DNA of 64,000 nucleotides. Origin: Duganella sp. Root336D2. Lineage in GTDB: Bacteria > Pseudomonadota > Gammaproteobacteria > Burkholderiales > Burkholderiaceae_D. Within the stretch, counting starts at the first letter, position 1; every line of letters begins with the position of its first letter. Below the pieces are notes generated by a model that was given only the letters and a program-made list of their open reading frames with translations, searched no databases and was not told the origin of the DNA. This document shows, one piece after another, positions 25,820 to 35,880 of the stretch. The translations under genes and the position numbers were made by a program. The stretch lies in assembly GCF_001425005.1 (NCBI RefSeq), contig NZ_LMDB01000001.1, forward strand, positions 188,393 to 252,392, read 5' to 3'.

Positions 25820-27268
25820 ATGGCACGCTATTTGAAGCTGCGCAACGGCAACGTCTTTGTGGATGGCTTCCACCTGCTCGCCCTGATCGAGAAGCTGATT
25901 CATGAAACCAGGCTGGCTCCGGATCTCGCTGGCACCGGCGCGGCCAACGATCCCTACGTCATGGACAGTGCATCGGATTGGATCACACGCTGGAAAGCAT
26001 CGACACACGAAGCTGTCATTTACTATAAGCTGGCCGGCCGCCTGATTACGAAGAACAAGCGCGTCTATATTGGCGATGCCGGCCCAGCCTATCTGCAAGG
26101 CGCGAGCATCCTGGAGGCAGCATGCAAGTCGTTTCGCAGCCTTTACGGCCGCTTGCCACGCTTGCGCACTGAGACAGGATTTTTGATGACGATTCGCTTG
26201 GGCATCGAAGAAACGCAGCCGGGCGTCAACTCCAGGCAGGTACTGCGCCAGGTTACGGCCAGCGGAACGCCGCCCGCGAACTGGACCGCGGTCGTCCTCA
26301 GCAAAGTGGTGGAAGCCGCGGCAAAGATAAGCGGCGGCGCATCTAACGACTCGATGGAATTCTTTCATGCAGAGGACAGGGCCAGGCTGCAGGGCTGGAT
26401 GGTGAAAAACTCGCATCGCGATCCCGAATACCAACTGCTGGCTCAACGTATGGTGGACCCGGGATTGATCTACGATCAAAGCCGGCAGGCGCTGGCAGCC
26501 GGGCGCGGGGTGCCGCGCGCGATTTCCTGGAACGATATTACCCGTTCCCCAGTTATCGCCGGCGCAATCCGCAAGTTAATGAAGGGGGAAAAGCTCGCGT
26601 TGGGCAAGGACTATTCGCGCATGCAGTTTCTATTGCCGGTCACGACGATGGCAATATTCCATGCCGAACCCGCGCGAAACGCCCGCGCCTGGCCAATCAA
26701 CTTGATGGTGCTTGACCTGGCCGAAGCCAGCACACCCAATTTCACCTGGGGTGCCATCCTGTGGCACCCCCTGGCCATCCCGCGTGATGCCACCACGGGA
26801 GTTGGCATGCCCGTTCCGCCTCAAACCGTGATCCACGGCCCGATCGGCAATGGGCGCGCCATGGGACAGATCGACAATACGCTCAAGCTGCACCTGGTCG
26901 GCGGCATTTTGCCGGCAAGCCCCACCAAGGGCGGCGAGATCGGCGGAAAGCAACTCTTCAAGCCCGCCAAGCCACTCACTGCGCAAGCAATTCTCCACAA
27001 TGCGAAGCAAGGTCACGGCGACATGCACAATTCGCCATACGATTTCATCCACCAGAAAGAAGTCGACGTCGTACTGCGGTGGCTCACGAAGTTTCCGATC
27101 ATCGCGGGCGCCTGGGAAGTCGCGGACCCTGCCGACGGCGGCGCTGTCCTGTTGAACAGCCAGGCGATACTAAGCCGCATCATGCCGAACGATCAGGTCG
27201 TGTCCAACTCCTTGCGCTGGATGGGCACGATCCTTTCAAATCGCATCGAAAGCCTGGACCGAATGTAG
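25820..27268 (+). CDS. Orphan protein of unknown function with a T6SS-like promoter
   Basis: A 482-residue protein that I cannot assign to a family. It has no signal peptide and no clear membrane segment. It opens MARYLKLRNGNVFVDGFHLLALIEKL, has a central alpha/beta-looking part and a C-terminus with possible catalytic polar clusters (HNAKQGHGDMHNSPYDF). The start at 25820 has a GGAGG at 25811-25815; an upstream Met at 25778 would leave almost no leader after the predicted promoter. The promoter shares the direct-repeat element of tssB and tssE, so it could be a T6SS effector, adaptor or accessory protein. This is inference from the promoter only. Confidence 0.75.
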   Translation: MARYLKLRNGNVFVDGFHLLALIEKLIHETRLAPDLAGTGAANDPYVMDSASDWITRWKASTHEAVIYYKLAGRLITKNKRVYIGDAGPAYLQGASILEAACKSFRSLYGRLPRLRTETGFLMTIRLGIEETQPGVNSRQVLRQVTASGTPPANWTAVVLSKVVEAAAKISGGASNDSMEFFHAEDRARLQGWMVKNSHRDPEYQLLAQRMVDPGLIYDQSRQALAAGRGVPRAISWNDITRSPVIAGAIRKLMKGEKLALGKDYSRMQFLLPVTTMAIFHAEPARNARAWPINLMVLDLAEASTPNFTWGAILWHPLAIPRDATTGVGMPVPPQTVIHGPIGNGRAMGQIDNTLKLHLVGGILPASPTKGGEIGGKQLFKPAKPLTAQAILHNAKQGHGDMHNSPYDFIHQKEVDVVLRWLTKFPIIAGAWEVADPADGGAVLLNSQAILSRIMPNDQVVSNSLRWMGTILSNRIESLDRM

Positions 27269-27295
27269 CCCGCGGCTTGTCGCCCGGCCTCGCCC

Positions 27296-29914
27296 TTATT
27301 TCATCTCATCGAGGGCCGGACCAATCTGCGAAACGAGCAGCGCCCTTTGCTTGGCACGCACCCTGACGCCGTTGCCAATTCGCTTGGCATCGACCAGAGC
27401 GTCGGCCGAGAAGTGCTCCTTGACATAGGCTTCCATCCGGTCCGCATCGGCGGCGTCGACCGAGCTGGCGACAATGGCCGAATACATGCGGTTGCCCGCC
27501 ACCGAATCCTGGTTCTTCAGCAGCGCCTCGCGATTCGCAACCGCGAAGGTCCAGGCCTGCCCGACGTGTTCCGCCGAGGCCACGCTCGGTAACACCATGC
27601 TGGTCAGCTGGATCGGCAGGTCGGGCAACAGTGCGATTTGCAGCGTGCGCTCGGACAGCTTGGGGTCGATCGCCATCGCCAGCGAGCGCGCGAAGCGGTT
27701 GCGCTCTTCCACCGACTGCGCCTTCAGTGCCAGTCCTTTCAGCGCATCGTAGGTCGTCTCGTCCGCATAGCGTCCCACCACCGACATCACGAAGCCCAGC
27801 GAGGAAGGCGGCAAGCTGGCCGGATCCGCCAGGTAACGCTGGAAACGCGCACGGGCTTCGGCGATCACCTTCTCGTCGCCGGTACGGGCCAATACGCCGG
27901 CCAGCGCAGTGCGCAGCTGGCGGTCCTCGACCGATTCGCCCGGCTTCTCTTCCCAGCCCAAGGCCTGGAACTTCGGCAGCACCAGCGTGGCGATGTAGCG
28001 GCCAAGCTTGGCGCGTTCCGGCGTACCCTGCGCCAGGTTATACAGGTTGCCCAGGTTGTTCAGCATTGCGCCCCAGACGGCAAGGCGCGGCTCGTCCTTG
28101 AACTGGCTGGCCAATGACAGGTAGCGCGAAAGGGGGATGCGTTCACTCACCACCATGGCCCAGGCGTCGCCCAGCAGCTTGACGCGGCTGGCGTCCGGCA
28201 GCCCGGTGGCCATCGCAGCCAGCGCATTGAAACTGGCATCGTCGTACTGCACGCGATAATAGCCGACACTGTCAGGGTCGACGATCAATTGGCCGTCGCA
28301 GCCGGGACGGGTCACGGTGCTGCTGGCGCCCGACAGCATGGTGTACTCCACCTTGCCGCCGACGGTGCCGAGCGCAACCGGGATATGCCACTGGCGCGTC
28401 GGCACGGGGCTGCCGTCCAACACGAAAGGCTGCTGCGTCAGCGTGACCTTGCGCTGGCCGTTCTCGCAGCTTTGCGCCACTTTTACAACGGGCACGCCTG
28501 CCTGGGTGGTCCAGTCTGAAGCCAGCATGGCAACCGGTTTGCCGGACGCCTTCTCCAGTGCCGCCCACAGGTCGGCGCTCGTCGTGTTGGAGTATTTGTG
28601 CTTGGCCATGTAGGCCCGGATACCTTCGCGGAACGCATCCTCGCCCAGGTACGCCTCCAGCATGTGCAGGAAGGCCTGGCCCTTGCCGTAAGTGATCGCA
28701 TCGAACACGCTGTTGGCCTGTTCTTCGTTCTCGACCTTGGTCTGGATCGGATGCGTGGTCGCGCGCGCATCCAGGTTCATCACGCTCTCGCGGTCCACCA
28801 TCGCGTCGAGCTGCATACGCCATTCAGGATGGAAACGGGCGGTCGCCTTGGTGCCCATCCAGGAAGCAAAGCCTTCGTTGAGCCAGAGGTTGTCCCACCA
28901 GGCCATGGTGACCAGGTTGCCGAACCACTGGTGTGCCATCTCGTGCGCCGTGACGGCGTATACGGTCTGCTTTGTGGTCTCGGGGTTCTTCTTCGCGTCG
29001 TACAGCAAGGTCGCTTCGTTGTAGACGATGCCGCCCCAGTTCTCCATCGCGCCGTTCATGCCGGGGATGGCGATCTGGTCCAGCTTTGCCAGCGGGTAAG
29101 GCACGCCGAAATAATTGTTGTAGTAATGCAGGAGTTCTTTGGAGGAGTCCAGCGCGAACTGGGTCGAACCCTCCTTTCCGATGGTGGATACAACGCCGAT
29201 CTCAACCCCGTCCTGCGCGGCCACATTGCGCGCCATTTCACCAGCGACCAGCACGAAAAGGTAACTCGGCATCTTTGGCGTGACACCGAAGGATACGCGC
29301 TGCAGGCCGCCAGGCAGGGTTTCCTGCTTTTCAGCCGGCGTGTTCGAGAAGGCTTTGAAGCTGGCCGGCACGTCCACGGTCAGCTTGAACCTGGCGCGGA
29401 ACGAAGGTTCGTCCCAGGTAGGCAGCAAGCGGCGTGCATCGGTCGGCTCCATGGTGGTTGCCAGCAGGGACTTGTCGTCCGCGCCGCTCTTGTACTTCAG
29501 GTAGAACAGGCCGCGCGGTTCACGATTGACCACGCCGCGAAACTTGAGCGCAAGCGTGTATTTGCCCGGCAGCAGCGGCTTGGCCAGCTTGAAGCTGAGC
29601 GTTTGAGCCTTTTTGTCGAGCACCGGGTCCAGCCTGGTTTCCGGCAATCCCTTGCCGCTCAGGGCGGCGGCGTCGATCTCCATGTTCAGGGCATTGAGCA
29701 TGATGCTGGAAGTGGCCTGCTTCACCTCGACATCAATCGTTTCGGAGCCGCTGAATGTGTTGTTCGCAACATCCGGCACCAGGTGCGCCGTATATTGGAG
29801 CGGAATCACGTCCTTGGGCAGCTTGCCCGGGGTGGCGGCGAACTTGAACGGCGATTCGGCATGGGCGCCCATGGCGGACAGCGACAAGGCAAGGACGGTC
29901 AGGGGAATTCTCAT
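27296..29914 (-). CDS. Periplasmic M1-family aminopeptidase
   Basis: An 872-residue zinc aminopeptidase with a signal peptide (MRIPLTVLALSLSAMGAHA). The exopeptidase motif GAMENWG (about residue 285), zinc site HEMAHQWFGN (about 320) and the third ligand Glu in NEGFASWMG are present, followed by the ERAP1-like helical C-terminal domain. The length fits the family. It cleaves N-terminal residues of peptides, here outside the cytoplasm. It is convergent with the orphan gene at 25820 and divergent from the glycine-zipper gene; no operon partners are evident. Confidence 0.95.
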   Translation of the reverse strand: MRIPLTVLALSLSAMGAHAESPFKFAATPGKLPKDVIPLQYTAHLVPDVANNTFSGSETIDVEVKQATSSIMLNALNMEIDAAALSGKGLPETRLDPVLDKKAQTLSFKLAKPLLPGKYTLALKFRGVVNREPRGLFYLKYKSGADDKSLLATTMEPTDARRLLPTWDEPSFRARFKLTVDVPASFKAFSNTPAEKQETLPGGLQRVSFGVTPKMPSYLFVLVAGEMARNVAAQDGVEIGVVSTIGKEGSTQFALDSSKELLHYYNNYFGVPYPLAKLDQIAIPGMNGAMENWGGIVYNEATLLYDAKKNPETTKQTVYAVTAHEMAHQWFGNLVTMAWWDNLWLNEGFASWMGTKATARFHPEWRMQLDAMVDRESVMNLDARATTHPIQTKVENEEQANSVFDAITYGKGQAFLHMLEAYLGEDAFREGIRAYMAKHKYSNTTSADLWAALEKASGKPVAMLASDWTTQAGVPVVKVAQSCENGQRKVTLTQQPFVLDGSPVPTRQWHIPVALGTVGGKVEYTMLSGASSTVTRPGCDGQLIVDPDSVGYYRVQYDDASFNALAAMATGLPDASRVKLLGDAWAMVVSERIPLSRYLSLASQFKDEPRLAVWGAMLNNLGNLYNLAQGTPERAKLGRYIATLVLPKFQALGWEEKPGESVEDRQLRTALAGVLARTGDEKVIAEARARFQRYLADPASLPPSSLGFVMSVVGRYADETTYDALKGLALKAQSVEERNRFARSLAMAIDPKLSERTLQIALLPDLPIQLTSMVLPSVASAEHVGQAWTFAVANREALLKNQDSVAGNRMYSAIVASSVDAADADRMEAYVKEHFSADALVDAKRIGNGVRVRAKQRALLVSQIGPALDEMK

Positions 29915-30146
29915 GGATTCTCTCTTCTAAAGCGGCTCGGATTGGCCAGCTTGAATTTTATGAGAGGTGGCAGGTTGCTGTCCTTCGCTTGCGACGAATG
30001 GTCGAATTCCTGCCTCGAATTGCCAAATATGCTACTTCAACCGCTTACATTTACTTACCCGTGAAACACTTTTTGCGTCACCGCCTTGCCTTTCCCAGCC
30101 GTTTAGTGAGCAAGCGCCAATGATGGCGAATTCACGAAAGAAGAAA

Positions 30147-30659
30147 ATGGAAAACAGCGCCCGCACCAAAATTCATCCAATGATTATCGCCGCAGCCGCC
30201 TCGGTTGCGCTCGTGAGCCTGGTTGGAGCCGCATCCATCGCCGGCCTGCTGCCGAACTCCCAAGCGACCACCATGCCAAGTGCGGCAGCCGCCCCGATAG
30301 CCGCCGTCGCAACGCCGGCAGCCGTTGCGGTCTCGGCGCCGGCGCCTGAACCCGAAGCACGCAAGGTAGTGGAGCACAGGACGCCGGCGCGCCGTAACTA
30401 CCCGCCGGCGCAGCAGGTGGCGGCCGCTGAACCGCAAGCGCAAGCGCCAGCACCGGCCACGGTCGCTGCGCCACAGAATAGTGCTTTAGGCATCGGCATC
30501 GGCGCGGTGGTGGGTGGTTTGATCGGCAACCAGGTTGGCGGCGGCAATGGCCGCAAGGTGGCTACCGTGGTCGGTGCGATTGGCGGCGGTTATGTTGGCA
30601 ACGAAATCGCCAAGCGCAACCAGCAGCAACCGCAGCCGCCGGCACAGCCGCAACAGTAA
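30147..30659 (+). CDS. Glycine-zipper 2TM-domain protein
   Basis: A 170-residue protein: an N-terminal membrane segment (MIIAAAASVALVSLVGAASIAGLL), a long Ala/Pro-rich linker, and a C-terminal glycine zipper (GIGIGAVVGGLIGNQVGGGNGRKVATVVGAIGGGYVGNEI) of the SlyB/17-kDa-antigen type, ending in a Gln/Pro tail. Such proteins sit in the envelope and influence its integrity. The start at 30147 has a purine-rich stretch upstream; in-frame Met codons at 30120 and 30123 are alternatives. Its 3' end is 9 bp from the convergent lpd gene. Confidence 0.85.
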   Translation: MENSARTKIHPMIIAAAASVALVSLVGAASIAGLLPNSQATTMPSAAAAPIAAVATPAAVAVSAPAPEPEARKVVEHRTPARRNYPPAQQVAAAEPQAQAPAPATVAAPQNSALGIGIGAVVGGLIGNQVGGGNGRKVATVVGAIGGGYVGNEIAKRNQQQPQPPAQPQQ

Positions 30660-30668
30660 CAAGGCCGA

Positions 30669-32066
30669 TCAGATATGCAGCGCATGCCCCAACGCCCGCA
30701 GCGCTGCTTCCTGGATCGCTTCGCCCAAGGTGGGATGCGCGTGGATCGTCCCCGCCACGTCTTCCAGCGTCGCCCCCATCTCGATGGATTGGGCGAACGC
30801 CGCGGATAGCTCCGACACGGCCTTGCCCACTGCCTGCCAGCCGACGATCAGGTGATTGTCGCGGCGCGCTACCACCCGGACGAAACCGTCCTTTGATTCG
30901 AGTGACATGGCGCGCCCGTTGGCGGCAAACGGGAACACGGCCTCGATGAAGTCGATCCCCTGCACTCGTGCCTGCTGGGGCGTGGCGCCGGCCACCACGA
31001 CTTCCGGATCGGTAAAGCACACCGCCGCAATAGCGGCAGGGCTGAAATGGCGGCGCTTGCCGCTAATGACCTCGGCCACCATTTCGCCCTGTGCCATGGC
31101 GCGATGCGCCAGCATCGGTTCGCCGGTCACGTCGCCGATCGCCCACACATCGCGCATCGAGGTGCGGCACTGGTCGTCGACCTTGATGAAGTGGCCATCC
31201 ATGTCGATGCGCAGCTTTTCCAGGCCGAAGCCGCGTGTATTCGGACGGCGCCCGACTGCGACCAGCACCTGGTCCGCCGCCAATGCCGACTCTTCGCCGG
31301 CGGCATTTCGAATGCGCACCGCCACGCCCCCTTGCTCCAGCCCGAGCACCGAGCACCCAAGATGGGTCTCGACATCCAGTCCCTTGAGTGCAATGGCCAC
31401 CGGACGGATCAATTCCGTATCGTAGGCGGGCAGGATCCGCTCCTGTGCCTCCACCACGGCAACCTGCGCCCCCAGCTTGGCATAAGCAATACCCAGTTCG
31501 AGACCGATGTACCCTGCTCCCACCACCACCAGTTTGCCCGGCACGGTCTTGGGCGACAGTGCTTCCGTTGCACTGATCACTTTCCCGCCAAACGGCATGA
31601 AGGGCAATTCGGTAGCATGCGAACCGGTGGCCAGCAGCAGGTGTTCGCAGCCGATACGCTGCGGGCTTTCGCCGTCGCGAACCACTTCGACCGTCTTGCC
31701 ATCGACGATATTGGCCCATCCCTTGACGACGCGCACCCCGCTTTTCTTCAGCAATGCCGCCACGCCGCCGGTCAGGCGAGCGACGATGCCGTCTTTCCAC
31801 AGCACGGTCTGGCCAATGTCGATGCGCGGCGCCTGCACCGAAATCCCGAGCGCCGATCCGCTCGCGAAATGGCTGGCTTTCTCAAATTCCTCCGCCGCAT
31901 GGATCAGCGCTTTCGATGGAATGCAGCCGACATTGAGGCATGTGCCGCCAAGTTCCGCAGCTTCGACCAGCGTGGTCGGAATACCCAGCTGCCCGGCGCG
32001 AATGGCCGCAATATAGCCGCCGGGACCGCCGCCGATTACCAGCAGCGTAGTGGTGTGTTGATTCAT
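30669..32066 (-). CDS. lpdV: Dihydrolipoyl dehydrogenase (E3) of the branched-chain 2-oxoacid dehydrogenase
   Basis: A 465-residue FAD-dependent disulfide oxidoreductase that reoxidises the lipoyl groups of the E2 subunit, passing electrons to NAD+. Seen are the FAD loop [17 protein letters not shown], the redox disulfide in [18 protein letters not shown], the NAD loop [12 protein letters not shown] and the C-terminal catalytic HAHPTLGE. It is the last gene of a four-gene operon and begins 3 bp after the E2 gene. The operon context points to the branched-chain complex rather than pyruvate dehydrogenase. Confidence 0.95.
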   Translation of the reverse strand: MNQHTTTLLVIGGGPGGYIAAIRAGQLGIPTTLVEAAELGGTCLNVGCIPSKALIHAAEEFEKASHFASGSALGISVQAPRIDIGQTVLWKDGIVARLTGGVAALLKKSGVRVVKGWANIVDGKTVEVVRDGESPQRIGCEHLLLATGSHATELPFMPFGGKVISATEALSPKTVPGKLVVVGAGYIGLELGIAYAKLGAQVAVVEAQERILPAYDTELIRPVAIALKGLDVETHLGCSVLGLEQGGVAVRIRNAAGEESALAADQVLVAVGRRPNTRGFGLEKLRIDMDGHFIKVDDQCRTSMRDVWAIGDVTGEPMLAHRAMAQGEMVAEVISGKRRHFSPAAIAAVCFTDPEVVVAGATPQQARVQGIDFIEAVFPFAANGRAMSLESKDGFVRVVARRDNHLIVGWQAVGKAVSELSAAFAQSIEMGATLEDVAGTIHAHPTLGEAIQEAALRALGHALHI

Positions 32067-32069
32067 TGA

Positions 32070-33401
32070 TTACTCCACAAAGAGCATGGCTGGGCATTCG
32101 AGCAGGCCGCGGATGGTTTGCACGAACTGGGCGGCATCCATTCCGTCGACCACGCGGTGGTCGAATGAGGACGACAGGTTCATCATCTTGCGGATTACTA
32201 CCGCCCCCTGCCGTACCATGGGCCGCTCCACGATCTTGTTGACGCCGATGATGGCCACTTCCGGATGGTTGATCACGGGGGTGGTGACGATCCCGCCCAG
32301 CGCACCGAGGCTGGAAATGGTGATGGTCGAACCGGACAGCTCGTCGCGCGTGGCCTTGCCGGTACGCGCAGCATCGGCAAGGCGCCCGATCTCTGCGGCA
32401 CAGGACCACATATCGCGCGCCTCGGCGTGGCGCAGCACCGATACCATCAGCCCCGAATCGGTCTGCGTCGCAACCCCGAGATGGACGGCACCGTACTGCG
32501 TGACCACGCCCGCGTCGTCATCGAAGCGTGCGTTCATCTGTGGAAACTGGCGCAGCGCAACCACCAGGGCGCGCGCCAGCAACGGCAGCACCGTCAGTTT
32601 TCCGCGATCCTTGCCCCATTGCTCGTTCATGCGGAGGCGCAGGTTCTCCAGCTCGGTGACATCGACCTCCTCGACATAGGAGAAGTGAGGGATGCGGCGC
32701 TTCGATTCCTGCATTTTCTGCGCGATCTTGCGGCGCAGCCCTATCAGGGGAATCGCCTGTTCCGTGTGGATCTCGCGATAACCGCGCGCGACAGCGGCTG
32801 GTCCACCCTGGACGCCGCGCGCAGCATAAGAGTCGAGGTCCGCGTGCTGGATGCGGCCGGCTGGACCGCTGCCATGCACGAACTGCAGTTCAACACCCAT
32901 GTCCCAGGCCCTCTTGCGCACTGCCGGCGAAGCGAGCGGACGTTCGCCGGGCTCACGCGCAACGCGGGTCGACGCAGGCGTGGACGCGTGCGCTGCCGGC
33001 GGCGCCGCGGCCTTGGCTGCAGCAGGCGCAGGAGCAACCGCCGCCGGCACAGGCGCAGCAGCGGCAACCGGCGCCGGTGGCGCAGCCTGCCCCGGTGCTG
33101 CAGCTGCAGCGGAAGCGGCAGCGGCAGCGCTTGCAGCCTGCGGTTTCAGGTTGCCCGCACCCTCCACTTCAATATGAATCAGATCCGCCCCAACAGCCAT
33201 CACCTGCCCCGCCGCGCAACCCAGCATGGCCACGGTGCCGTGCACCGGCGACGGGATCTCGATGGTGGCCTTGTCGGTCATGACATCAGCCAGGATCATG
33301 TCCTCCGTAACGGCGTCGCCCACCTTGACATGCCACATGACCAGCTCAACTTCTGCAATGCCCTCGCCAATATCAGGCATCTTGATGACGTGAATACCCA
33401 T
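32070..33401 (-). CDS. bkdB: Lipoamide acyltransferase (E2) of the branched-chain 2-oxoacid dehydrogenase
   Basis: A 443-residue E2 core protein. One lipoyl domain (residues 1-80, lipoylated Lys in VMTDKATIEIPSP), an Ala/Pro-rich swinging linker, a peripheral-subunit-binding domain (LASPAVRKRAWDMGVELQFVHGSGPAGRIQHADL) and the catalytic acyltransferase domain ending with the DHRVVDGMDAAQF active site are all present. The start MGIHVIKMPDIGEGIAEVELV is at 33401, two bases after the E1beta stop; the frame runs further upstream but overlaps E1beta. Confidence 0.95.
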   Translation of the reverse strand: MGIHVIKMPDIGEGIAEVELVMWHVKVGDAVTEDMILADVMTDKATIEIPSPVHGTVAMLGCAAGQVMAVGADLIHIEVEGAGNLKPQAASAAAAASAAAAAPGQAAPPAPVAAAAPVPAAVAPAPAAAKAAAPPAAHASTPASTRVAREPGERPLASPAVRKRAWDMGVELQFVHGSGPAGRIQHADLDSYAARGVQGGPAAVARGYREIHTEQAIPLIGLRRKIAQKMQESKRRIPHFSYVEEVDVTELENLRLRMNEQWGKDRGKLTVLPLLARALVVALRQFPQMNARFDDDAGVVTQYGAVHLGVATQTDSGLMVSVLRHAEARDMWSCAAEIGRLADAARTGKATRDELSGSTITISSLGALGGIVTTPVINHPEVAIIGVNKIVERPMVRQGAVVIRKMMNLSSSFDHRVVDGMDAAQFVQTIRGLLECPAMLFVE

Positions 33402-33403
33402 CT

Positions 33404-34435
33404 TTATGCCTCCACCGTACGTTTGAACGCCGCGCCAACACGCGCCGGCCCAGGGAAATACGCCCACTCCTGCGCGTGCGGATAAGGCGTGTCCCAGCCC
33501 GTCACACGTTCGATCGGCGCTTCCAGGTGGTAGAAGCAATGTTCCTGCACCAGCGACACCAGTTCGGCGCCGAAGCCGCAAGTACGGGTGGCTTCGTGCA
33601 CCACCACGCAACGGCCGGTCTTCCTGACCGACTCGACGATGGTCTCAAGGTCCAGCGGCCACAGGCTGCGCAGGTCGATGATCTCGGCATCGATGCCGGT
33701 CTCCCGCGCGGCGGCCTCGCATACCCACACCATGGTGCCGTAGGCAAGTACGGTGAGTTGCTTGCCCGGCCGGAAAATGGCCGCCTTGTCCAGCGGGACG
33801 GTGTAATAGCCTTCGGGCACTTCGCCCAAAGGATTCTGCGACCAGGGCACCACCGGCTTATCGTGGTGGCCGTCAAACGGGCCGTTGTATAAGCGCTTCG
33901 GTTCGAGGAAGATCACCGGGTCGTCGTTCTCGATCGAAGAAATCAGCAGTCCCTTGGCGTCGTAAGGATTCGACGGCATCACCGTGCGCAAGCCGCAGAC
34001 GTGGGCGAAGACCGCCTCCGGGCTTTGGCTGTGCGTCTGGCCACCGTAAATGCCGCCACCGCATGGCGTACGGATGGTGATCGGCGCGGTAAAGTCACCG
34101 GCCGAACGGAAGCGCAGGCGCGCCGCCTCCGACACGATCTGGTCGTAAGCCGGGTAGATATAGTCGGCAAACTGGATTTCGATACATGGCCGAAGGCCGT
34201 ACGCCCCCATGCCAATGGCCACGCCGACGATGCCGCCTTCGGAAATCGGTGTATCGAACACGCGCGATTTGCCGTATTTCTTTTGCAGGCCCTCGGTGCA
34301 GCGGAACACGCCGCCAAAGTAGCCAACGTCCTGGCCGAAGACCACGACATTTTCATCCTTCTCCATCATCACATCCATCGCCGAACGCAGCGCTTGGATC
34401 ATGGTCATGGAAGTTTTTACTGTGTTTTCCGCCAT
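33404..34435 (-). CDS. bkdA2: Branched-chain 2-oxoacid dehydrogenase E1 beta subunit
   Basis: A 343-residue transketolase-like beta subunit. Typical elements: MIQALRSAMDVMMEKDENVVVFGQDVGYFGGVFRCTEGL, SEGGIVGVAIGMGAYGLRPCIEIQFADYIYPAYDQIVSEAA, and the C-terminal transketolase domain (VLAYGTMVWVCEAAARETGIDAEIIDLRSLWPLD). It pairs with the alpha subunit to decarboxylate 2-oxo-isovalerate, -isocaproate and -methylvalerate from Val, Leu and Ile. It follows the alpha gene by a single base. Confidence 0.95.
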   Translation of the reverse strand: MAENTVKTSMTMIQALRSAMDVMMEKDENVVVFGQDVGYFGGVFRCTEGLQKKYGKSRVFDTPISEGGIVGVAIGMGAYGLRPCIEIQFADYIYPAYDQIVSEAARLRFRSAGDFTAPITIRTPCGGGIYGGQTHSQSPEAVFAHVCGLRTVMPSNPYDAKGLLISSIENDDPVIFLEPKRLYNGPFDGHHDKPVVPWSQNPLGEVPEGYYTVPLDKAAIFRPGKQLTVLAYGTMVWVCEAAARETGIDAEIIDLRSLWPLDLETIVESVRKTGRCVVVHEATRTCGFGAELVSLVQEHCFYHLEAPIERVTGWDTPYPHAQEWAYFPGPARVGAAFKRTVEA

Positions 34436-34436
34436 C

Positions 34437-35669
<1,233 letters not shown>

Positions 35670-35717
35670 TCAGATTCCTTCAATTGCGATGGTGACGCAG
35701 GACCAATCCTGGCGGGC

Positions 35718-35767
35718 CCGCAGCGGGTAGCGGCAGCCGGCCTGGATTGTGGAACCGCCCGCTGCGG
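35718..35767. repeat. 10-bp perfect inverted repeat before the bkd operon
   Basis: CCGCAGCGGG (35718-35727) and CCCGCTGCGG (35758-35767) are exact reverse complements separated by 30 bp, lying 49-98 bp upstream of the bkdA1 start in the region shared with the divergent gene at 35881. It could be a paired operator or a stem in the bkd leader RNA. The rest of 35670-35880 holds no recognisable gene. Confidence 0.45.
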
Positions 35768-35880
35768 ATCGCAAAACGGGCACGAAAAACATTTCCTCAA
35801 AAGCAATGGTAGGGTAGCACGCTTTGCAATGCCGAAGGGTCACAATTAAAGTTTCACTAATGAATTGCCGTTAAGTGGGA

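Noticed and set aside
28598-30064. Plus-strand frame opposite the M1 aminopeptidase
   Set aside because: Antisense shadow; the opposite strand carries complete zinc-site motifs, and this frame shows no coherent protein features.
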